From positions 186,001 to 250,000 of the forward strand of contig LNKV01000055.1 of the NCBI GenBank assembly GCA_001465935.1: a stretch of 64,000 nucleotides of DNA, written 5' to 3'. The position numbers and the translations under genes were made by a program. The notes under the pieces are model-generated. The model saw nothing but the letters and a program-made list of their open reading frames with translations. It had not been told where the DNA came from and did no database searches. The DNA is from Clarireedia homoeocarpa. Lineage: Eukaryota; Ascomycota; Leotiomycetes; Helotiales; Rutstroemiaceae. Positions 11,798 to 21,722 of the stretch are shown one piece after another (the stretch's first letter is position 1; every line of letters begins with the position of its first letter).

Positions 11798-12862
11798 GAT
11801 TAGACGTTGGTTGGTTTGGTTTGGTTTGGTATGGTATGGTATGGTATGGTATAGTATGTCGTCGATATTAATGAGAAGGGGGGTAAGTTGAGATCAACGG
11901 CATGTTGAGTAGCGGAGATATCATAGGCATACACGAGAACAGTAAATGGTTTTAAATATGGCACGCGCTTCAAGGAACTGCCCGGTAACTGTTTTTTCGC
12001 AATCCATTGGAGCCTGCGCCGGGCTACAACGAAAACTTCAAGTTCTGAGTGAGCTAGGCCATGTCATTCAAGAATAGAGGCTCGTTCATTGTTTTGTATC
12101 GTCCTAGCAAGGTCACTAACTACGTAGCTGCACAAGTCTCGCACTAGAATGTATGAAGAATTACGTGACAACAACTTATTTTAGCACTCCCAATAACTAG
12201 TCCCTAGCATCTGTGAAAGTCTAGGGCCTATGTATATGCATAAATTTAGAGGAATTGCTGTTGCGGGGGATGAACCCCACTCGCGCCCAGGACAATTGAC
12301 GTGGATCGCGGAGAAAATTTCGCGATAAAGAGCACTCCTAATCAATTCATGCCGTTTCATATATACTGTAAACATACACATCTCAAATATTTGTTGAAGA
12401 TTTGGAGTTGATGACCAATGAAGAAAATATGCGGGTTTTTACGAATAGATGAGGCAGATGGTTGGACACCACTATTGCGATACACGTGGACTGCGAGGCA
12501 GAAAATTGGATGAACCTCGTTGTCTCTATCAGATTCGTCTCCAGCTACAGAATTTGTGAGAGATAACAGGCGGCCGTGATATTCAAAAGACTGCTGGACA
12601 ATGAAAGCATGACGGTAGCTCGGATTTTTAGGATGGCCCTTCAACAACGCTGCAACGATAATCGACAACGGTAATCAGCTACGATATAATCTCCCAATCC
12701 GGTGTAACTTTTATGCGATAACCACTCACCTATTTCATTCGTGTCATGTCGCTCTTCTGGCGTGTAGTTCACTATTTATCTTATCCGTTTAATATCTCTG
12801 ATTCTCTAGCATTCCTCCACTGATATTGGACCACATGCCGGTAAGAGGGTGCAGCTGACGAC
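11798..12862. other. Intergenic region before the HET gene
   Basis: Apart from the pentamer repeat, no gene is supported. A minus-strand frame of 103 codons at 12357-12668 has no recognisable similarity. Nothing else stands out. Confidence 0.5.
11807..11857. repeat. Pentanucleotide repeat (GGTTT)n-(GGTAT)n
   Basis: About four GGTTT units followed by about five GGTAT units, directly after the transporter stop codon and so probably in its 3' UTR. Confidence 0.85.
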
Positions 12863-13930
12863 ATGGCCTTCTATCGGGAGCTCGATCACTCCAGGAAGGA
12901 GGTGCGGATGCTGGAATCTATTGACCAACCAGCTGTGGGTTCTGGTCTTGTTCATTGCAAGCTTAAGTATGTTTTTTTGGATGATTTGACGCCTGATTTC
13001 AGCCAATTCTTACAGGGAAGCAACGATTCATCTGACTCTGAATCCAGAAGATGGCTAGAAGTCTCAGCTAAGAGCAGTTCCTCATCTACGTCTACTCCTA
13101 ATTTAGAGTTGCCTGTGTGGCGCTGGGAACTTGAGCATGATAATCCGAAAGTTGCGGTCCAGGACTGGGATGGGACGATGAAGGCTATTGGTATCGATTC
13201 ATATGCATATCCGGTACCTTCGCGATCAGAGACTGTGAGGGAGCCGTGTATTACTATCCAGTGCCCAGGCGAAAGTTGCACATTTACTTTGATTCCACGG
13301 TTCAACTGGGGGGATTACGAAGCGATCTCATATTGCTGGGAATCAGATATCCGGGAGAAGGAAATATACGTTGATGAGACACTGTTCCAAGTGCCTGAGA
13401 ACCTGGAGGCGCTTCTTCGAAAATTACGCGCACTTCCTGATTCAGTAACAGGAATGAAGTTTTGGGTGGATGCGCTTTGTATTAACCAAGACAACATTGA
13501 AGAAAGAAATAAACATGTCAAATCAATGAACGTCATATATACCAAAGCGTTTGCGGTCATCGTATGGCTAGGAGAGGGGGCTCACGACAGCGGGAAAGCA
13601 ATCGACTTTATAGCATCTATATCCAGATCCAGCTTAGATGAAAAGGATGATATTGACATATTGTTGACTTTGGCGAGCACTGGAAAGAGTCCCAGACACC
13701 TCGAATACGAGAATTTTTAGCGCTACCCTGGGAGCCCCTACTAAGTTTCTTCGACCGGAATTACTGACGTCGATTATGGATTGTGCAAGAGCTAGCCATG
13801 AACCATAATATGACTTTATTTTTATCTGGTCAACGTCAAATATCTCGGAGTATGCTTCTACACACATGTGAGTTCTTCGAAAAGAACATTGAAGCCATCG
13901 ATTATCTGGTTGCTCCCAATCTAGAAATTG

Positions 13931-13951
13931 AAAAAAAAAAAAAAAAAAAAA
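13931..13951. repeat. Poly-A tract of 21
   Basis: A homopolymer of 21 A residues inside the HET pseudogene coding region, reading as Lys codons. It separates two reading frames of the same gene, which suggests replication slippage, though sequencing error in a homopolymer cannot be excluded. Confidence 0.85.
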
Positions 13952-13955
13952 TCGC

Positions 13956-13993
13956 CATCACCTATGTATAGAAGCATTTGGCCTATTATTTAT
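13956..13993 (+). repeat. 38-bp direct repeat, left copy
   Basis: Begins CATCACCTAT and ends CCTATTATTTAT. It matches 15605-15642 at 36 of 38 positions; both differences are transitions. Both copies encode MYRSIWPIIY or IYRSIWPIIY of the HET protein, so this is a duplicated piece of HET coding sequence bounding the insertion. Confidence 0.9.
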
Positions 13994-15604
13994 CGCAGAC
14001 GTAACACGACGGCGGACAGCACTGGCTGTAGGGTCGTAAGCATTGTTTCGATGAGAGCTTGGCGATTACTCCTTTTAAACAATAGGTTGATGTTGTCGCT
14101 TGTATGTTACCACAGCCGATTAGTGCGCCTAATGGATATGTACAGAACCTGGTAATACTACCTTTTCTTACACAAGACTGCAGTTTTTCAAGTCATACAG
14201 CACCTCAGGTTATATGAAGAGAATCCTGTCCGCTCCAACGCCTCCCCCAATAATTTTAAACCGAAATCCCTTTACTGCAATCTAAATATTTATTTGCCAT
14301 CTCTTATGAGTTTCAACCCCCAATTACACATATTAAATCATCAATTAGGGTTACTATGAGCAGCCGTGCCGGAAGGACGGCACGAAATTTTAAATGATAT
14401 TCAGTCAAGAAACCGAATTGTAAAGAATCCTTTCAAACTATATAACATCAGAAATAGTCTTTTATATTGAGATATCCTTTTCTTCTTTTCTTACGTTCTT
14501 TCATTCTGTTCGAGTTCCCCGATTATATATGCAAATATGTCGAACGTACAAATATATTCTAGTTTGGAGCATAATCCGGATTCTCGTTACGGCAATGATG
14601 GATTGCAGATTGCTGAAGATAATACAAATAAGGAAGTTGCTTCGCCTCGGGTTGGATATGATATTCCAGTACAGTATAAGGACAACGATTCTCAAAAAAC
14701 GGCTGAACGGAAAGGTGGTGGTACAATATCATTACTTTGGTTGGTAATTGCATGTTTGGCATTTTTGATTGGAGGGGGGCTAGGTGGTGGAATTGCCGCG
14801 GGCGTTCATTCGAGTCGGAAGAATAATAATGATCTAACGTCGAGGTATGCTTCCGAGCCAAACGTGTATTGATTCAGATACTAATTCAATTTCTAGCTGC
14901 GCGGAAGTTAATTCTCCAATTCTCACTCCAACTGGAAATTCAGCTCTCAGTCCAACTCCAGCTCCAACTCCAACTGCCGCATTAAATAGCATACAAACAG
15001 TCACAGTTACATCCACAGCTACTCAGATTGTAACCGTAGACGTTGCTGGTTGTCCCTTATCGAATGGTACAACTGCTACATCTTCTGTATCGTCCACTAA
15101 CGATACATATCTAATACTTTGCAATACGGATATAACGCCAGGAAAAGACCTATATAAAGGTGTTCTCACAGGAACATTACATGATTGTTTGGATATATGT
15201 ACAACATACAGCAAGAGCACTACAGCGGTTACAGAAAATGGGCTGTGCTTAGGTGTTACTTGGGTGATGCGGTATCTTCCCGATATGTCAAGGAATGGGC
15301 TTTGTTATATGAAAGGGAGTAGAGTTACAAATGTTACACCCGCTGGGCAAGGTGTTGCAGCTATATTACAATAATAATAGTTGATTTAGTTTTGATAAAG
15401 TGATAAATGTGACGAAACCACTAATAAAAGTGTTGAATGACCTTAGAATATTGAACTACAGAACCAAGCCTATTTACAGTAAGAAGAAGAGGCCTTATAT
15501 AGAACCAGCAGACCCCCAGGGCCAACCTTAGCGATACCCTTATTGAAGTGCATGACTCAAGCTAACTACGTGTACGACTCAGGTGCAATTGGTACGAGTC
15601 GTCA
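13994..15604. other. ~1.6-kb insertion interrupting the HET gene
   Basis: DNA between the two 38-bp direct repeats. It contains no HET coding sequence that I can find. It holds one complete two-exon gene (14537-15374), about 540 bp of upstream DNA and about 230 bp of downstream DNA. No long terminal inverted repeats, transposase or integrase are visible. A 7-bp inverted repeat (ACGACTC at 15574-15580, GAGTCGT at 15596-15602) lies just inside the right junction. Confidence 0.75.
14537..15374 (+). CDS. Single-pass membrane protein with Cys-rich (PAN/apple-like) ectodomain
   Basis: Two exons, 14537-14844 and 14897-15374, give 261 aa. The N-terminal ~60 residues are polar and cytosolic-like. One strong membrane segment follows (SLLWLVIACLAFLIGGGLGGG, ~residues 65-88) with the basic stop HSSRK. 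The outside part has a Thr/Ser/Pro-rich stalk (~105-150) that could be O-glycosylated. A Cys domain then contains LHDCLDICTTY, CLGVTWV and GLCYMKG; this spacing recalls fungal PAN/apple-like modules. Such proteins are common in filamentous ascomycetes, and their function is mostly unknown (surface binding is the usual guess). The frame is intact and spliceable although the gene sits inside the broken HET gene. Both genes are on the plus strand. Confidence 0.8.
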
Positions 15605-15642
15605 CATCACCTATATATAGAAGTATTTGGCCTATTATTTAT
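15605..15642 (+). repeat. 38-bp direct repeat, right copy
   Basis: Partner of 13956-13993 (36/38 identical). The HET reading frame resumes here as SPIYRSIWPIIYYIHSL and runs on without a break. Confidence 0.9.
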
Positions 15643-16713
15643 TATATCCACAGTTTACTCCAAATCAAAGAAAAGTGTGTGGGGAAAGCTGGAATCGACA
15701 CTCTACTCGATCTCAGTCGAAAAGCCAACGCAAAAGATGCAAGGGATAAGATTTATGGCATCCTGGGTTTACTACCAAGCTATTTATCAACCAACATAGC
15801 CCCGAACTATGCAAATTCTAATTTCGTGGAAGACGTCTACACAGAATTTGTTCAAAGATTATTGGAGGAGTCGAAAAGGCTTGATTCTATATTATCGTGG
15901 TGTTCTTACAAGCCGAATACTTCAATACCATCTTGTGTCCCTGACTGGACGTCCAAAATTTCCCGTAATCATGTGAAGTGTTTGAAGGACCGAAGAGCGA
16001 GTGGTTCGCGGGCTGCACGGTGGTCCATAGCTGGGAGGCGTCTTCATGCAAGAGGTATTATAGTAGATACGGTTACAGGCACAAGCCTTTCTCAATCTGA
16101 AGATTCTACATACCCCAGTGCGACGAGCTATTTTCATGGAGAGACACTGCATTGTTACGGAGAAGGACTGCGTGATGCACTCAGCAGAACTTTGGTTATG
16201 GATCATCCTTCAATTGATTCTCGCGCCACTGTTCTTGATATATGCTGGACTGACAAGGACAGCTTTCAATCAATAAATTCGTCAGCAGAAATGCAGTTTA
16301 TTACCAAGAACCTTTCATGGAAGACCTTCGATCAATTTCGACAGAAAAACGCCCAATTTTCTATATTCGGTCATCGATTCCAGCAATTTTTCCCAGTATT
16401 CCAGAATTCGCAGACAGACAAGCTAGCCTAAGAAAACTTTTGGGCCATGTTGATAGTTGTGATCGCAACGATCGGTCGCAAGATGATAGCAACCAGTGAA
16501 GGTCATCTTGGGCTCGCCCCGGAAGAGGTTCAAGACAACGACGTGGTGGCGATCTTGTATGGATGCAACTTCCCCGTTGTTCTCAGGCCATGTGGAAATT
16601 ATTATACTATGATTGGAGAAAGCTATATCCATGGGATTATGAATGGAGAAATCATGGAGGTATGGGAGAAGGGAGACTCTCATTACAAGGCACAGGACAT
16701 TGTTTTGTGTTGA
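15605..16713 (+). pseudogene. HET-domain gene, 3' part (broken)
   Basis: Continues the HET protein exactly where the 5' part stops. It has LLDLSRKANAKDARDKIYGI and LGLLPSY, the usual helix after the HET core, and CVPDWTS. A TAA stop at 16429-16431 interrupts the frame. Past it, in the same frame, come ENFWAMLIVVIATIGRKM and the typical HET C-terminal strand region: GHLGLAPEEVQDNDVVAILY, VVLRPCGNYYTMIGESYIHG, ending at 16713. The TAA could derive from CAA by a C-to-T change. That would fit RIP, but this is inference. Confidence 0.85.
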
Positions 16714-17167
16714 GATGAGCACGCTGCATTGTGTCTTTTATCGAGGGCCGTTGTTTATCCGGTGGTTTATTTCTCTTTCAAAGTTGAGATATATGAAAGT
16801 CTACTTTTTTTTTATTGAAAAGGAGCCCCCCAAATATAGTTTTTATCACATCCAAGGCGTGGATGGAACACTTACAGGTTGGTAGTATTTTCATTGCTGA
16901 GCTCTCACCTGTATAATGAAAGAAAATACAATTTTGCCACACTGTCTCGTCAAAAGTCCTCTCATGGTCTACTCGAGAGGGATATCGCTAAGCTCGGGAG
17001 AGAAACAACGCACTTTTACCCACTAAAACCAACACCCCCTTGCATTTGAACTGATCCCCCTAGACATTAACTATGATGACTTCTAAGAGATACTACTCCC
17101 CCCCCCCTCCTTCGCTCCTCCGCCCACCTTCCCCTCTCCTCCGCCCACCTTCCCCTCTCTTCCCTCC
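16714..17167. other. Low-complexity region before the gap
   Basis: No gene. From about 17097 the plus strand becomes almost pure C/T, with repeats of CTCCGCCCACCTTCCC leading into the gap. Confidence 0.6.
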
Positions 17168-17372
17168 NNNNNNNNNNNNNNNNNNNNNNNNNNNNNNNNN
17201 NNNNNNNNNNNNNNNNNNNNNNNNNNNNNNNNNNNNNNNNNNNNNNNNNNNNNNNNNNNNNNNNNNNNNNNNNNNNNNNNNNNNNNNNNNNNNNNNNNNN
17301 NNNNNNNNNNNNNNNNNNNNNNNNNNNNNNNNNNNNNNNNNNNNNNNNNNNNNNNNNNNNNNNNNNNNNNNN
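17168..17372. other. Assembly gap (205 N)
   Basis: A run of Ns flanked on both sides by pyrimidine-rich simple sequence on the plus strand, so the missing piece is probably a longer CT-rich minisatellite. Any open frame running through it is artificial. Confidence 1.
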
Positions 17373-18469
17373 CATCCTCTCCCTCTCCCCCCTCTCCCTC
17401 TCCCACTCTTCCCTTGCTCTTTCTACTTCGGTTTGGGTTGTGAACCTATAAAAGTAAAGGGTTAGTAATAGTAATCGGAAGTATTAACAAATAATTACCC
17501 GCAGCATCTCTTTATCTGCTGAAAACCCCAGAGAAAAACAAAAGACCATAGAGGAGATAATACTCCTAAAATGAGGGATGCAATTGTCATCCCCCACCCT
17601 GAGTGGGCTAACATGTGATCGGAAATGCTCATTATTATAATAGCGGTCTTGGTTTTTGGTGATCGTAGTAGGGTGGTTGTTAAGGGAAGAGAAAAGAAAA
17701 TGGAAACGAGAGGGAAAAGTAGGCAGTTATACCCTCTAGGTAGAGGGAAAAGGAAAGATCGAGAGGGTAAGGAAAGTTGTAATAGAGGGAAGGAGTAGGG
17801 GAAATAATAGGAGGGAGGAAAGAAGAAGGAAGGTGCTTGCTTACTGCCACCGTGCGATTAGGGCTGGTTGAAGCTGCTCCTTCCACCAGCGGAACTGCCG
17901 CCGCCGCCATGACAGTGATTGTGGCTGTAGTTTAGCAATCAATGTAGTTGATTCTGTAATTTCCTTGGTTTCCTATAAAATAACTCGTAAGTGTATACTT
18001 TATACTTAGAAGTCTCTTCCTTCTCACCTGGGTATTACTCAAACACAGAGACTCTAAGTCTGCTATTATTCCGTTGGTGTTTTTCTCTAAGTCTGCCATT
18101 ATTGTGTTGGGGGGTTTTTTTTTTCGAGGAGGGGGGGGGGGAATTTTTATTGAGAGGGAAAAAATTAAAATAATGTAAAGGGGATAGGAATGTGTCGTCG
18201 AAGTACACAGTCAACATACTACTCTAGCTGCGTACTAGGAAGAGAGAAGGTAAGAAAGAAGGAGGATATCGATTGAGAGTAGCTAAGCTGCAGCTAATTA
18301 TAGGAGGACCCCGGAACGGATAAACCAAAAAATCCGGTGTGGCCTCAACCCCACTACAATAATTTTAGGGTTTTACTAATAATCATCCGCGCCTTTTTAC
18401 TATCCATCCACGGGCCCCCCCCACTTTGTACCGATTTTCGGAGGTTTATTTATTTTCTATGTAGTTACC
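17373..18469. other. Gene-poor repeat-bearing region
   Basis: Starts with a CTCTCCCC tract up to about 17420. A purine-rich patch lies at 17690-17830 and G/T homopolymer runs at 18105-18142. I see no supported gene. Confidence 0.5.
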
Positions 18470-18945
18470 ACACAATTTTGTTGTTCAATTGAAAATAAGT
18501 ATATTATAATTAGTTATAACAAGTTTAATAATAATAAGGCAGATATATTGATTGAGAGGCAGATCTTCGATAATAAAGAGGTTTATAATCAAGAGGTAGA
18601 TAGAGAAATAAAAGTATAGTAAGAGTTCTAAGCTATTTCTTGAAATTAATTACGATTTTTATACTTTACTTTAAGATCGCGGTTAACTATTTTAATAAAA
18701 GTTATTTTTTTTTAAAAATTATTAATTATATTATTTATTATATATTAAAATTATATAAATAATATATAATAATATTATATATTTTTAATATATAATATTA
18801 AAATATAGAATTTATAATTAAATAATAAAAAGATATAATTAAATAATAAAACTTTAAAATTATTAACTTAAAATATTAAATAACTTTAGAATTTATAATT
18901 AAAAAGTTAAAAAGATTTTAAAAATCCGAAGATTTATATATAGGA
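18470..18945. other. AT-rich block, probably RIP-degenerated
   Basis: About 475 bases of nearly pure A/T with no coding potential, abruptly bounded by ordinary DNA on both sides. This resembles DNA mutated to exhaustion by RIP. Ends with weak inverted similarity (GATTTTCGGAGG at ~18433 against ATCCGAAGATTT at ~18923) hint at a decayed element but are not convincing. Confidence 0.6.
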
Positions 18946-18950
18946 AGAGA

Positions 18951-19618
18951 TCACGTGAGTCACGTGCTGGAGTCACATGTACTCTAAGTCATTCTCAAGG
19001 CCTGTCCCCAACGGGGAGTTCATACCTGAGAAATCAGGCAATATCGTGACAATTTAGTCCATATAATCAAATGTGATGTAATGTAATCATTGGAGGATTA
19101 ATCACGCGATTTGGACTTCCGCCAAGACTCTGATTTACGACCTGAAGGCTTGTTATTTGCTGAGCACAGCAATACGGCACAGAAAACCAGGCAAGATCAA
19201 TCCTGGTAAGTATCCTGGTAGGTGACCTTGTTTCCCTAATCTTACATCATACGCACTGATAAGGCCTCTGAATGGTTCGTGACCCACATAGTGTCACTGC
19301 TGTATATCCCCGTGTATATTTCTCACATATTGGGATGGGTCCTCTACGTAAACAATCGGAGATACTGATTATTCTCCTCTATGAACGATGAATGAGACCC
19401 GCAGTACTCATACGAGTTTACATGATACAGGGCACAGCGGATTTTTACATCCTGAGAGCCCATCTCGTCGTTTGTTTCAGCCATATATGGTACAAGAATA
19501 GGACTGGACCCTATATTTTGGGTCCGATCACTCTATTCGGTAAGATACGCTATGCTGATGATTTGTTTACAATACTGATTAGGCTCTATTTAAGCAGAAA
19601 TCATTGCTACTTCAACTA
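18951..19618. other. Moderate-GC island between AT-rich blocks
   Basis: About 670 bases of normal composition. Its left edge has three copies of the 9-mer TCACGTG/AGTCACGTG/AGTCACATG in 30 bases (18951-18980), two of them CACGTG E-boxes. An inverted repeat GGACCC...GGGTCC lies near 19505-19524. A 92-codon frame at 19392 has no recognisable similarity. No gene is called. Confidence 0.45.
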
Positions 19619-21000
19619 CTCTCCCCTCCCAAGAATAATTGTTAAAAAGTGGATTTTGCCACTGAAGTGACCAGGGATATAACAGGGGGGTTTAACTATT
19701 TAAAATCGAAGGATTTTATTTTAAAATACTTTAGAATCAGGTGATTTAATTTTAATTTATAATAAAAATAGTAGAATAAAAAGTATAATTTTAAAGATAT
19801 ATTTTTTAAATATAATTATTAAATATTACTTTTATTTTATAAAAGTTTATTTATATTATTCTTTTTAATTAAATAACTTTTTTTATTAAACTAATTATTA
19901 TAAAATTAAATATATTATTATTAGAAATATTTTATATATTTAAAAAAAGATTTTTAAAATTATCTAATTTAATTATATTTAAAAAAGATTTAAAATAAAA
20001 TAAATTTATATAATAAACTAATTATTTAATTATTTTTATAAATATATTTAAAAATATAATTATATAATTTATTTTTTTATTATTAAATATTTTAAAAATA
20101 TATTCTTTATATTATATTTAATTTAAAATTAAATAATAATAAATAGAATTATAATATATAAATTATAAAGATAATATTCAAAAGAATAAAATATAAATAA
20201 AAAATAATTAAAAGAAAAAATTATTTTAATAATTTAAAAATATAAATTAAATAATTAATTTTTATTAAATATTTAATAATAAAATATAAATAATAGAAAA
20301 TTAATATATAAAATTATATATTATAATTAAATTTAATAATTTTAAATAATTTTATATTTTTTATATTAATTATAAATATTTTAAATAATCTATTTAAATA
20401 TTTTATAATATAATTATTAATAATAAAAAATTATAAAGAGTTTTAAATATAATTAATTTATTTTAAATTTAATTTAAAATTAAATATAAAATTATCTAAA
20501 TTATAATTAAATATAAATATAAAATAATATTAATTATTATAAAAATATTAATATATAAACTAATTTAAAATTAAAAAATATTTTAAATATTATTTAATCG
20601 AGATATTCTTTTAATTACAATTTTATTAAATATATTTAAAATTAAATAAAAAATTAAATATAAAAATATTTTTAAAATAATTAAAATTTATTATTAAAGT
20701 AGTTTAAAATATAATCTTTAATTTTTATATTAAATATTTATTTAATTTATAATATTAATATTATTAAATAATAATTAATATTTAAAAAAGACTTATTAGA
20801 TATTAAAATCTTTAAATAACTTTAAATTTAACTAAATTCTTTTTATAAATAATAAACTTGAAAAATAATAAAAAGTCTTGATTCCGATATACCCGTTATA
20901 CAAAAACTATCGATTTTGAGTAGTTAAAAGCCCTTGTCTGTATCCTGGTAACATTCCTTGTCTGACCCACCAAATAACAATTATTCTTGGGAGGGGAGAG
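19619..21000. mobile_element. TIR DNA transposon remnant with TA target duplication
   Basis: The ends are perfect 26-bp inverted repeats, CTCTCCCCTCCCAAGAATAA plus TTGTTA (left 19619-19644, right 20975-21000). Weaker similarity runs inward to about 100 bp, including ACCAGG and TTTAACTA...AAAATCGA. Both ends abut TA (19617-19618 and 21001-21002), the target duplication typical of Tc1/mariner. The 1382-bp length also suits that superfamily. The interior from about 19690 to 20880 is almost entirely A/T, so any transposase has been erased, most simply by RIP. The superfamily is inferred from the TA and length, since no protein remains. Confidence 0.8.
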
Positions 21001-21002
21001 TA

Positions 21003-21722
21003 CCTTGAAGCCTTCTAGGACCAATCACACTTCTGTCATGAGGTTTTGGTCCCACGTTCCACACTAGGGGACCTTGAGAAAATCCCAAGACACGTGGAAA
21101 CAATAGCCAGTCATCTTATTAGGTCAGGCTATGAAGGTCAGCTTATATGATGGCTTTAACATCTGGTGGAAGCTTGAATCAATACTTGCAAAACAAATCC
21201 TCCTTAGCAAGATTCGTAGGCTCCAAAACTACCTGTCCAAGTTTGACCGCCATTTCTCAACGTTTCATTCAATCAATAGAAAAGATGTAACGCCAGGAAA
21301 ATTCTTCGGTGAACTTATCATGCTGTCCGAGAATGAACTCAGTCTGATACACAGGCTCCCCCCCCCTGGGTTCTTTTTTATTATTAATGTGCGGGTAGCA
21401 TGGGCGTCACGTGGAATCACGACTAGCTGGAAGGATGCTTGCCCTAGCGGTAAGATTGAATCTTACAGTAACTATATTGAACTACACAAACGTGAGGCTA
21501 AACACTTAGGCAAATGCATTATTACATACATATGGCTGTATAAGGAACAATACTACCATGGAGAAGACAGATTCCTTGCAGCATCGACCTCTAAAGGGTG
21601 CGCCACTGTTCTACTGGTGTATTCAATACCCACAATAACAAATGCATATATGATTGAGAGCATCTTTCCACAACTTACAGCTTTTCGAGTAGTCCAAAGT
21701 AGATGTCTCCTTCGTATTCAAG
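21003..21722. other. Region between TIR element and zinc-finger gene
   Basis: An open frame of 218 codons (21131-21787, +) spans most of it but shows no family I recognise and overlaps the start of the zinc-finger frame. It may be chance, or a decayed coding sequence. It may also hold the zinc-finger gene's promoter. Confidence 0.4.

Larger units (their letters stand above)
12863..13993 (+). pseudogene. HET-domain gene, 5' part (broken)
   Basis: Amino-terminal part of a heterokaryon-incompatibility (HET, PF06985) protein. The open frame 12863-13720 opens with ELDHSRKEVRMLES. It then has the HET core YEAISYCWES (residue ~155) and FWVDALCINQDNIEERNKH, followed by IYTKAFAVIVWLGE. The gene is damaged. 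A one-base frame change near 13665-13676 is needed to reach the next conserved block (TPRIREFLALPWEPLLSFFD). There an in-frame TGA at 13765-13767 stands where homologues have Trp (RNY-stop-RRLWIVQELA). A 21-A run at 13931-13951 then shifts frame again before SPSPMYRSIWPIIY. The remainder of the gene lies at 15605-16713, beyond an insertion. HET proteins mediate non-self recognition and cell death between strains; this copy is very probably dead. Confidence 0.85.

Noticed and set aside
12250..12310. tRNA-like GGGGTTCATCCCCC on the minus strand
   Set aside because: A T-arm-like hairpin is present, but no matching acceptor stem, A box or anticodon arm can be built.
13765..13767. TGA in the HET pseudogene as a RIP mutation
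   Set aside because: The required change (TGG to TGA) is not in the favoured CpA context on either strand, so RIP is not the simplest cause.
13931..15642. Reading the HET insertion as a retroposed gene because of the poly-A and direct repeats
   Set aside because: The poly-A lies outside the left repeat and inside HET coding sequence, and the passenger gene keeps an intron.
17067..17465. Open frames running through the N gap
   Set aside because: They consist of unknown residues flanked by low-complexity Pro/Leu or Gly/Glu sequence.
18430..18950. A second TIR element around the first AT-rich block
   Set aside because: End similarity is only about ten imperfect bases and no target duplication is visible.
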